Source: Butyricimonas synergistica DSM 23225 (GTDB taxonomy: Bacteria; Bacteroidota; Bacteroidia; Bacteroidales; Marinifilaceae). From it: 54,710 bases of DNA. The notes below the pieces were generated by a model, which had not been told where the DNA came from, made no database searches, and saw only the letters and a program-made list of their open reading frames with translations. This document shows positions 8,390-16,762 of this stretch, in pieces. The stretch spans positions 191,982 through 246,691 of the forward strand of contig NZ_KB903369.1 in assembly GCF_000379665.1 (NCBI RefSeq), read 5' to 3'. A program made the translations under genes and the position numbers. Position 1 is the first letter of the stretch; each line of letters opens with the position of its first letter.

Positions 8390-11300
8390 ATGAAAAAAAA
8401 ACGATTATGTCCTCGATTTTATCGAAGACGTGTGAAAAAATTTAAGGTGATTATGAAACTGTGTTTTTTATTGATTTGTGGTTTTACCTTTACTCTTTCC
8501 GCTAATTCGTTGGCACAAAGGGGAAAAGTTACTTTTGATCTGAAGAATGTTACGGTAAAAGTATTGTTGGATGAAATTCAGAGACAAACCAAATTATGTT
8601 TCCTTTTTAACCCACAGCAGACGGATAAGTTGGGAAAATTATCATTACGAGTAAAAAATGAAACAGTAGAGGACGTTTTAAAATGTGTTTTAAAAGGTTC
8701 GGATTTGACTTTTAAATTTAGGGATGAGCTTATAATAATTATGCGGAAGGGGGAAGAGAAAGACAAGAATAAAGAGAAAACAATTGTAGCGCATGGAATA
8801 GTAAAGGATACAAAAGGGATTCCCTTGCCAGGAGTAACGGTGATGATTAAAGGGACCTCGTTGGGTGTTGTTACAGATGTAAAGGGCGTGTTTAAGATTG
8901 CATTGCCTCAAGACACGGCAACACTTGTTTTTACTTTCGTGGGAATGAAGACTCAACGTGTTGTATTGAAAGCAGGTGAAGAGCGAAAAGATTTGAGTAT
9001 AGTGATGGAAGATGATGAACAGAAAATTGATGAAGTGGTGGTTACTGGATATATAAATATCAAAAAATCTAGTTTTACGGGGAGTGCTACTCACGTGAAA
9101 AAAGAGGATATCATGAAAGTGGGGGCTTCAAATGTGATAGATATTTTGCAGGTATTTGATCCTTCTTTGCGTGTGATGAGGAATAACGATATGGGGTCGG
9201 ACCCCAATACGTTGCCGGAATTTTATGTACGAGGTCGTTCAGGAATTTCTAATGTAAGAGAGTTGGATGTGTTGGAAGCGGAAGATGTGTCAAAGTATGC
9301 TTTAACCAATAATCCGAATACGCCGATTTTTATATTGGATGGTTTCGAGGTTTCCGTGCAGAAGATTTATGACATGGATCTTAACCGTATTAAGGATATC
9401 ACAATTCTAAAAGATGCTGCTGCCACGGCTATGTACGGTTCCCGCGCTTCTAACGGAGTGATTGTGATCGAAACGGTGGCTCCTAAACCGGGCGAATTGA
9501 CAGTGAATTACAATGGTAATTTAGAGATTACGGCTCCTGATTTGAGCAGTTATAACTTGATGAATGCTAAAGATAAATTAGCGGCAGAAGTTGCTGCCGG
9601 TTTATTTGAACCGGAAAATGCAATTTCTTATGAAAGTAGTTGGGATAGTTGGTGGAGAAGTGCTTACAGTGCTTATATCAAAAAGTTGAATTACGTGTTA
9701 CAAGGAAAGGATACCTATTGGTTGTCACAACCATTGCAGACGCAGTTCAATCATAAACACAGTGTGTACGTGGAGGGAGGGGCTGAGAATATTCGTTTTG
9801 GAGTGGAGTTGCGTTACGATAATCAAAACGGTGTTATGAAGGAATCTTATCGCGATCGTATTGGTGCCGGATTGACATTGGATTATCGTTGGAAGGGGTT
9901 GCAAGTGAAAAATCAAGTGAACTACAACGTGATGAAGAACGAGAATTCTCCTTATGGTTCTTTTTCCGATTATTCCCGTAAACAACCTTATGCTTATTGG
10001 TTGAATGACGATGGTTCATGGGTGGAATTGATTTCTAACGGGGCAACTTCTGTTAAGAATCCGTTATATGAAGCCAAGCAGGGAAATTTCAGCAAGAACG
10101 GATATAAGGAGTGGACGAATAATTTGTCTGTCAATTGGTTCTTTAATGATCATTGGATGGTTAAAGCCCAAGTGGCGGTTACTTTAAATGACGCTTGGAC
10201 GGAAAATTTTACATCTCCAACTTCGGGTACTTATACTGAACGGGGGCAGTTATTCAGTAAGGGTGAATTGACAAAAACCGAAACGAAAACTAATAGTTGG
10301 GATGGGAATGCATTTCTTTCTTACAATCGTTCGATAGGAATACATAATATAAACTTCTCTGCCGGTACAAATATTAAATCAACGAGTACGAAGTATATTT
10401 ATTCTCATTATCGTGGTTTTCCGGATGCGGACCATCATTCCGAGGCATACGCTTACGAGATCGTGAAGAAGCCCACGATGTCGGATAATGAAACGCGTTT
10501 GTTAGGAGGATTTGCGATTTTGAACTATAGTTTGAATGATATCTATTTGTTTGATGCTTCTTATCGTTTTGACGGTTCTTCCGAGTTCGGTACAGATCGT
10601 AAATATGCTCCTTTCTGGTCATTGGGAGCGGGATTGAACATTCACAATTATCAGTATATGCAAAAGTACGGCTGGTTGAATAATCTGAAAGTTTCTGCCA
10701 GCGTGGGAGAAACCGGTAAATCAAATTTCCAGCCTTATGTAGCTCGTAATACGTTGAACGCGATGTTGGATGACTGGTATCCAACCGGAATCGGAGCTTC
10801 TTTGGTGGCGATGGGAAATGAAAACTTGACGTGGGAAAAATTGTTGACGTGGAATTTCCGTGCGGATATCGGGTTGTTCAATCGGGTGATGATAAAGTTT
10901 GATTATTATATCAAGAATACGAAAGATTTGGTGACAGAAGTTTCTTTGCCGCTTTCTTCCGGGTTCTCGGTCTACACGGATAACATTGGGGAAGTCGAGA
11001 ACAAGGGATTCGAGGTGGATGTGAATTGGCGCGTGTATTCTACGAAGGATTGGGATGTTTCTCTTTTCGGAAACTTGGCGCATAACAAGAATAAATTGAA
11101 ATCTATTTCCGAAACATTGAAACGATATAATGAGCGGATTGATGAATTTTATGCCGGGTACAAAGAGATTGCGGAAGGTTCGAAAATGCAAACGATCATG
11201 AGTACCATAAAGAAAAACGAACCGTATATGAAGCCTTATATGAAGTATGAGGAGGGAAATTCGCTGACGGCAATCTATGGAATGAAATCTATCGGTATAA

Positions 11301-11851
11301 ACCCGGCGGACGGACAGGAAATCTACGTAAAACGTGATGGAACTTTGACTTATGATTGGTCATCTGTTGAACAACAAAAAGTGGGGGATTCAGAGCCTTG
11401 GGCGCAAGGTGCTTTCGGTGTTAATTTGCGTTGGCGAAATTTCACTATGTACACGACGTTCCTGTATGAATGGGGTGGAGATGCTTATAATAGTACTTTG
11501 ATCAGTAACGTGGAGAATGTGGATTTGAACGCTTATAACGCTGATTACCGGGTGGTGTTGGATAGATGGCAGGAGCCGGGTGATGTGAGTCCGTTAAAGG
11601 CGTTGAAGGATCGGTATAATGTGACTCGTCCGACATCTCGTTTCGTGCAGAAAAATAATTTCGTGAACTTCAATTCCTTGTCTTTGAGTTATGACTTTAA
11701 TCGCGAGTTAATCCGTCGTGTGGGACTGAGTACATTGAAATTGCAATTTAACATGAAGGATATCGACACGTGGTCGACCATCAAGCAAGAGATGGGGTTG
11801 TCTTATCCGTTTGCCCGGACGTTTACATTTACGTTGAATGCTAGTTTCTAA
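8390..11851 (+). CDS. SusC/RagA family TonB-linked outer-membrane receptor (locus 1)
   Basis: 1153 residues from the ATG at 8390; the frame reaches back to a GTG at 8348, but the ATG directly precedes a Lys/Arg-rich signal sequence ending near LAQ (43). Domains in order: STN signalling domain 47-118, carboxypeptidase-like regulatory domain 133-207, TonB box EVVVTGY 215-221, plug about 230-370 (FILDGFEV, AAATAMYGSRASNGVIVIET), then a beta-barrel ending in the aromatic FTLNASF. The STN domain marks it as a transducer that can contact FecR. It imports a ligand captured with the SusD partner 17 nt downstream; the substrate is unknown. Confidence 0.95.
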   Translation: MKKKRLCPRFYRRRVKKFKVIMKLCFLLICGFTFTLSANSLAQRGKVTFDLKNVTVKVLLDEIQRQTKLCFLFNPQQTDKLGKLSLRVKNETVEDVLKCVLKGSDLTFKFRDELIIIMRKGEEKDKNKEKTIVAHGIVKDTKGIPLPGVTVMIKGTSLGVVTDVKGVFKIALPQDTATLVFTFVGMKTQRVVLKAGEERKDLSIVMEDDEQKIDEVVVTGYINIKKSSFTGSATHVKKEDIMKVGASNVIDILQVFDPSLRVMRNNDMGSDPNTLPEFYVRGRSGISNVRELDVLEAEDVSKYALTNNPNTPIFILDGFEVSVQKIYDMDLNRIKDITILKDAAATAMYGSRASNGVIVIETVAPKPGELTVNYNGNLEITAPDLSSYNLMNAKDKLAAEVAAGLFEPENAISYESSWDSWWRSAYSAYIKKLNYVLQGKDTYWLSQPLQTQFNHKHSVYVEGGAENIRFGVELRYDNQNGVMKESYRDRIGAGLTLDYRWKGLQVKNQVNYNVMKNENSPYGSFSDYSRKQPYAYWLNDDGSWVELISNGATSVKNPLYEAKQGNFSKNGYKEWTNNLSVNWFFNDHWMVKAQVAVTLNDAWTENFTSPTSGTYTERGQLFSKGELTKTETKTNSWDGNAFLSYNRSIGIHNINFSAGTNIKSTSTKYIYSHYRGFPDADHHSEAYAYEIVKKPTMSDNETRLLGGFAILNYSLNDIYLFDASYRFDGSSEFGTDRKYAPFWSLGAGLNIHNYQYMQKYGWLNNLKVSASVGETGKSNFQPYVARNTLNAMLDDWYPTGIGASLVAMGNENLTWEKLLTWNFRADIGLFNRVMIKFDYYIKNTKDLVTEVSLPLSSGFSVYTDNIGEVENKGFEVDVNWRVYSTKDWDVSLFGNLAHNKNKLKSISETLKRYNERIDEFYAGYKEIAEGSKMQTIMSTIKKNEPYMKPYMKYEEGNSLTAIYGMKSIGINPADGQEIYVKRDGTLTYDWSSVEQQKVGDSEPWAQGAFGVNLRWRNFTMYTTFLYEWGGDAYNSTLISNVENVDLNAYNADYRVVLDRWQEPGDVSPLKALKDRYNVTRPTSRFVQKNNFVNFNSLSLSYDFNRELIRRVGLSTLKLQFNMKDIDTWSTIKQEMGLSYPFARTFTFTLNASF

Positions 11852-11868
11852 CTAAAACAAAGAGAGAA

Positions 11869-13395
11869 ATGAAAAAGTTAATATATCTGTTATTATTATT
11901 GCCTCTAGGTTTCTTCAATTCGTGTGATGAGTTCCTGGATGTATCTTCCAAGCAGGAGATGCTGCAAGATGAAACTTTTGAATCGCAAAATGGTGTTCAT
12001 ATGTACGTGAACGGGGTTTATCGTTTGTTGTCTGAAACTTCATTATATGGACGGGAATTAACATGGGGGCTAGCGAGTGTGTTGGGAAATAATTACAATT
12101 CTACCTCTTCAAGTAATTTGGGTACGAACTATTATAATGCTTCTAGATATACGTGGGAGTATTCTGGAGTACAAACAATTATGACTAATATTTGGGCTAA
12201 AGGATACAATGTGATTGCTAATTGTAACAATATTATTCAAGAGATTTCCAAGAAAGACACTTCCTTTTTCGAATTTGGAAGTATGGAGAAGAATATGATT
12301 TTAGGTGAGATGTATGGCATTCGTGCCATGATGCATTTTGATTTGTTACGTTTGTTTGCTCCTGCTCCGGTGACGAACCCGACAGGGTTAGCAATGCCTT
12401 ACGTGACCACTTATCCGGATCATCAGCCTGAACACAAGAGTGTGAATGATGTGCTTGCAAGTATTATTGCCGATATGGAGAAAGCAAAAGGGATTTTGGC
12501 CCCGGTGGATACTATTTTTTGTTTGAGTTGGAACCAAAGTACTTCCGGACGGATCTACCAGTCGAGCTCGTATTCATCCGCTCCGCCTAATGATTTTGTA
12601 AGTTATCGGGGAATGCGGATGAATTATATGGCGGCTACGGGATTGTTGGCACGTATGTATCTTTATAAAGGGGATTATGACAAGGCTTATGAACGTGCGC
12701 TGGAAGCACTGGAATTTGTTGATGCCGGGTGGTATAGTTGGACAAGTAGTAGTTATCAATATTCATCTAATGCGGCTAGCCAATATCCTAAACGTTTTGA
12801 CGAGTTATTACTTTGTTTTTCCAATAACAATAGCTATGATAACTGGGAAGCTTATACGACGGGTTCTTATGCCAAATGTTTTGTGATGAATGCTAATTAC
12901 TTGGCATCTCTGTTTAAGGGAGATGAGGATGATTATCGTTTGCGCGGTATGTATGGAACGAATGGCGTGACCGGTCGGTACAACAATAATAAGCGTTGGT
13001 TGGTATGGGAACGCCCGCAATCCACTTCATCTTCGGTGTCTGCCTCTGTGAGTGATCAAGGTCCGCTATTGCCGTTATTGCGTTTTTCTGAATTGTATCA
13101 CATTCAATTGGAATGTATGTTGCTGCACCGTAATGAACGACGTGAAGCCATTGAATTGCTGAATACCATGCGTGCAAAGCGAGGGTGTAAGTTGAAGATT
13201 GAACAAGAGACGACAAAAGAGGTATTGCTTGAAATCTTGTATAACGATATTATTCGAGAAACCTTGACAGAAGGGCAAACCTTTTTTATGTTCAAACGAT
13301 TGAATCGGGATATTTATAACGGAGCTACTAATATAGAGATGAAACCTGAAAATTGGTATGCACCGCTTCCTGATGGCGAAACTTCATATTTATAA
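11869..13395 (+). CDS. RagB/SusD family nutrient-binding lipoprotein (locus 1)
   Basis: 508 residues with a lipoprotein signal (lipobox FNSC, Cys19) and the SusD opening CDEFLDVSSKQEM. The middle region has TPR-like helices (MYGIRAMMHFDLLRLF, ARMYLYKGDYDKAYERALEAL), and the C-terminal part RETLTEGQTFFMFKRL is typical. SusD proteins form the lid over the SusC barrel on the cell surface. The 17-nt spacing to susC and a shared strand indicate one operon. Confidence 0.94.
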   Translation: MKKLIYLLLLLPLGFFNSCDEFLDVSSKQEMLQDETFESQNGVHMYVNGVYRLLSETSLYGRELTWGLASVLGNNYNSTSSSNLGTNYYNASRYTWEYSGVQTIMTNIWAKGYNVIANCNNIIQEISKKDTSFFEFGSMEKNMILGEMYGIRAMMHFDLLRLFAPAPVTNPTGLAMPYVTTYPDHQPEHKSVNDVLASIIADMEKAKGILAPVDTIFCLSWNQSTSGRIYQSSSYSSAPPNDFVSYRGMRMNYMAATGLLARMYLYKGDYDKAYERALEALEFVDAGWYSWTSSSYQYSSNAASQYPKRFDELLLCFSNNNSYDNWEAYTTGSYAKCFVMNANYLASLFKGDEDDYRLRGMYGTNGVTGRYNNNKRWLVWERPQSTSSSVSASVSDQGPLLPLLRFSELYHIQLECMLLHRNERREAIELLNTMRAKRGCKLKIEQETTKEVLLEILYNDIIRETLTEGQTFFMFKRLNRDIYNGATNIEMKPENWYAPLPDGETSYL

Positions 13396-13410
13396 TAAAA
13401 TAAAAGTGTT

Positions 13411-14115
13411 ATGAGAAAGTATTTGATTTATATTTTATTTTTATCGTTTTCGTGGAGCGTGAGCGGGTGTTCCGAAGATGATATTAAGTTATATAGCGAC
13501 AAGGATTATATCCTGTTCACGAAATATATTCAAGATTCCACCAGTTTCTCTTTTCTTGCTTATCCTAACGTGGAACAAGCAGAGTATAAGTTGGAAGTAA
13601 AGTTGATAGGACTTCCCTCAGACAAGGATCGGGAATACAAGATTTCCGTGATGAAGGATTATACTGATACTCCGGATGGTACTTATATATTACCGGAAAA
13701 GTTTGTGATGGAAGCCGGTCAAGTGGTGGATACTTGTGTGATTGTTTTTAAAAAGACACCGGAACTCTCTAGCGTAGCCCGTCGTTTGACGTTGTGTCTG
13801 GAAGAAACTGAAGATTTTGCTTTAGGGCAAGCAGATCGTTTAGTGGCAATTATCAACGTGTCGAATATTATATTTAAACCGGATTGGTGGAACTCTACCG
13901 TGGAAAAAACTTGGTTGGGTAAGTATTCTGATATGAAGTACGAGTTATTTATCAAGATAAATGACGGAAAAGTAAACGTGAATGTTAATGATGCCAACGA
14001 GATTCGAACCTGTACACTGAAACTGAAAAACTACTTGAAGCAGATGGCGGAGAATGATCAGACCGTGTACGAGAAGGATGGTACCGAGATGAAGGTCGCT
14101 TATATTGGAGGTTAA
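13411..14115 (+). CDS. DUF4843-like lipoprotein
   Basis: 234 residues with an SPII signal (VSGC, Cys20). The sequence after the signal (IKLYSDKDYILFT, then a beta-rich body with YILPEKFVMEAGQVVDT and RRLTLCLEE) fits the DUF4843 lipoproteins that often follow susD in Bacteroidota. Its role is unknown; by context it is a surface-exposed accessory protein of the uptake locus. It starts 15 nt after the SusD gene. Confidence 0.75.
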   Translation: MRKYLIYILFLSFSWSVSGCSEDDIKLYSDKDYILFTKYIQDSTSFSFLAYPNVEQAEYKLEVKLIGLPSDKDREYKISVMKDYTDTPDGTYILPEKFVMEAGQVVDTCVIVFKKTPELSSVARRLTLCLEETEDFALGQADRLVAIINVSNIIFKPDWWNSTVEKTWLGKYSDMKYELFIKINDGKVNVNVNDANEIRTCTLKLKNYLKQMAENDQTVYEKDGTEMKVAYIGG

Positions 14116-14131
14116 TTTTAAATAGGAAGAT

Positions 14132-15775
14132 ATGAAAAAGATAACGAAGTATATGCTATTATGTCTGATCGTCTTTGCGTTCGGGGCATGTTATGAAGAT
14201 AAGGGTCATTATGATCATATTTATTCGAACATTGAAAAACTTAATTGTTATTCGAAACAGAATGTGTCTACGGTGACGTTGGGAGATACGGTAAAAATTT
14301 TCCCCACGATTACATGGGTGAATCCGGAAGTTGATACATTAGCTTATGATTATTTTTATGTTTTTAGTGGTGATACAATTTGTAGAGAACGGAATCTGAT
14401 AATTGTTCCCGATGAAGTTGGTGCTCACATCGGTTACTTGATAGCGCAAGAACGTGCCACGAAACTGATGACAATGGTGAGCGTGAGTTATACCGTGAAT
14501 TCACGTTTCAAGACCGGTTGGTTGATCTTGTCTGAAAAGGAGGGAAGGACGGCTTTGTCAATGCTTATTCAAACCCGGAATTATTATAATCTGGATGAAG
14601 GAGATGAGGGGTACGTGGATTACGAGAATGGTGATATCACGGAAAGTGGAGAGGTGTATGGCGGAGGGTATTTGTGTTCTTGGGAAGATGGTATCGATCT
14701 TTATCAAGAATTGCACCCGGATAGTCCGTTGGGTAGTAAACCGGTTTCCGTGGATATGGGTTGGGTCGGTTACAGTAATGATTACGCTGAGATCGTGGTA
14801 ATCCAAGAGAATGGTGATAATTGGGTGTTGAATGCAAATGATTTTTCTAAATATTATGCTTTTAATGAAGATTTCGGTTCCGGGGTTGCCAGAGCTTTTG
14901 AACCGGTTCAGTTTATCGATGCGCTGACTTCTCACTATATGGTCGGGAAAGACGGATCTATTTATTGGAGAAAAATCGATGCATCAACAATGGATTCAAG
15001 ACAATGCCGTTGGGAGAATCTGCTTTATTTCGGTAATAATGGGAAAATCACGAAAATATTTGATACATGGATCTATAAATTGGGAGCGATGCTGGTATAT
15101 GATGAAACAAATAAAGCTATTATACCGGTTACTACGGTTGCACAAACTAGTGAATCTGCAGCGGCTCGTCTTTTGGATATAACTTATGGAGAAACGATAC
15201 CGGATGGCTTTGTACTACTAGGGAATACCGGCGAGTATACTCCGGTTTATGTGGCTAGTATAGGATCATCCAGTGATTACAATTCATCGACACTATTTAT
15301 GCTGTTGAAAAAGGGAGATAAACTTTATTCACAACAGTGCTATGCTTACGTGGATTATTATTCCGGTGTTTTTAAGATTTCTAAAATGCAGGCACCCGTA
15401 GAATTCCCGGCTGATGGTAAAGTGAATGAAAATTCAATTTACATGAAATGTAAATACGATAGTGATTATATGTTTGTGGCAGAAGGTAGCAGGTTGTATT
15501 TCTATGAAATGAGTATTCCGGAACGAGGTTTGAGATTGTTCAAGGATTTTGGTTCAAGGATTACAAGTGTTACTGAAAATCCGGCGAGTTGGATGATAGG
15601 TGTGGCGTTGGAAAATGGAGAGTTCCACTTGTTGGGTACGTACGATCGTTTCTTTACAGGAGAAGGTTTGGGAGAGCAAGCGACTTATCACGTGACAAAA
15701 GGTTTGGGTAAAATTACGGATGTCGTTTGGAAACCTAGTAGTTATGTCGGTTGGGCTTTCGGTTTCAATTACTAG
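14132..15775 (+). CDS. PKD-like family lipoprotein
   Basis: 547 residues, lipobox FGAC with Cys20. The N-terminal 110 residues (YEDKGHYDHIYSNIEKL, then PTITWVNPEVDTLAYDYFY) have the look of the PKD-like lipoproteins found with SusC/SusD/DUF4843 genes; the remaining 400 residues look beta-rich and propeller-like (GWLILSEKEGRTALSML, SIYWRKID). It probably acts as a surface ligand-binding accessory. It follows the DUF4843-like gene by 16 nt. Confidence 0.75.
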   Translation: MKKITKYMLLCLIVFAFGACYEDKGHYDHIYSNIEKLNCYSKQNVSTVTLGDTVKIFPTITWVNPEVDTLAYDYFYVFSGDTICRERNLIIVPDEVGAHIGYLIAQERATKLMTMVSVSYTVNSRFKTGWLILSEKEGRTALSMLIQTRNYYNLDEGDEGYVDYENGDITESGEVYGGGYLCSWEDGIDLYQELHPDSPLGSKPVSVDMGWVGYSNDYAEIVVIQENGDNWVLNANDFSKYYAFNEDFGSGVARAFEPVQFIDALTSHYMVGKDGSIYWRKIDASTMDSRQCRWENLLYFGNNGKITKIFDTWIYKLGAMLVYDETNKAIIPVTTVAQTSESAAARLLDITYGETIPDGFVLLGNTGEYTPVYVASIGSSSDYNSSTLFMLLKKGDKLYSQQCYAYVDYYSGVFKISKMQAPVEFPADGKVNENSIYMKCKYDSDYMFVAEGSRLYFYEMSIPERGLRLFKDFGSRITSVTENPASWMIGVALENGEFHLLGTYDRFFTGEGLGEQATYHVTKGLGKITDVVWKPSSYVGWAFGFNY

Positions 15776-15825
15776 TATTTGGAAAATGTATTGTGTGTGA
15801 AATTTAAATATGTGAATTAAGATTT

Positions 15826-16752
15826 ATGGAAAAACCAATTGTAAAAATTGAAAATGTTTCTCATCGGTATAGTGTACAATGGGCAATACGGGATATTAAT
15901 TTTGAAATACCTACCCGGGGAATTTATGGATTGCTGGGTTCAAACGGTGCGGGGAAGTCAACATTGATGAATATTCTTTGTGGCGTGTTGAGACAGACTG
16001 AAGGAGATATTTTTATAAAGGGAATAAATACAAAAGAAAATTCCGTTGCGGCGAAGCGTTTGATAGGTTTTTTACCTCAGAAACCTCCTTTGCATATGGA
16101 CTTGACGATAGAGGAGTTCCTTTATCATTGCGCGGGAATTCGACTTATGCCTGATAGCGAGATTCCGGGAGCGGTGGAAAATGCTTTAACTGAGTGTGGG
16201 TTATTGCATTTCCGGAATCGCTTGATTCGTAATCTTTCGGGTGGTTACCAACAACGGGTGGGTATCGCTCAAGCAATTATTCATAGTCCCGAGTTGATTG
16301 TATTTGATGAACCTACAAATGGTTTGGATCCGAATCAAATTCTTGAAATCCGCAATCTGATAAAAAAGATTGCGGAGAACAGAACTGTAATTCTTTCAAC
16401 CCATATGCTTACCGAAGTGCAAGCGATATGTAATCATATTCTTATGGTGGAAGAAGGTCATATGGTGTTCTCGGGTAGTGTGGATGAGTTTGACAATTAT
16501 ATTACCCCGAACACCGTATTCGTATCTTTACTTGATGCTCCGGCCCCGGAAGTGTTGATTGAAGTTCCCGGGGTAACAAGAGTGGAAGAGTTGGGGGGAA
16601 CGAAGTTCCGGTTGATAGCCTCGGACGTGAATGATGTTATCGAACAAATGGTGGAATATAGTTATAAAAATGCTTGGCGCTTGAACGAGATACGCGTAGA
16701 GAAAAGTTCGCTTAATGCCATTTTTGCAGAATTGTCTAAAAAATCAAAGTAA
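15826..16752 (+). CDS. ABC transporter ATP-binding protein, GldA-like
   Basis: 308 residues. Walker A GSNGAGKST at 38-46, Q-loop Gln85, signature LSGG at 137-140, Walker B LIVFDE at 157-162 and switch His193 are all intact. The C-terminal 90 residues resemble those of GldA, the ATPase of the Gld ABC complex. It precedes the fused permease by 10 nt, and the two should form one inner-membrane complex. The 50-nt gap after the PKD-like gene has no terminator, so it is probably part of the locus 1 transcript. Confidence 0.92.
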   Translation: MEKPIVKIENVSHRYSVQWAIRDINFEIPTRGIYGLLGSNGAGKSTLMNILCGVLRQTEGDIFIKGINTKENSVAAKRLIGFLPQKPPLHMDLTIEEFLYHCAGIRLMPDSEIPGAVENALTECGLLHFRNRLIRNLSGGYQQRVGIAQAIIHSPELIVFDEPTNGLDPNQILEIRNLIKKIAENRTVILSTHMLTEVQAICNHILMVEEGHMVFSGSVDEFDNYITPNTVFVSLLDAPAPEVLIEVPGVTRVEELGGTKFRLIASDVNDVIEQMVEYSYKNAWRLNEIRVEKSSLNAIFAELSKKSK

Positions 16753-16762
16753 AGGAAGAAAT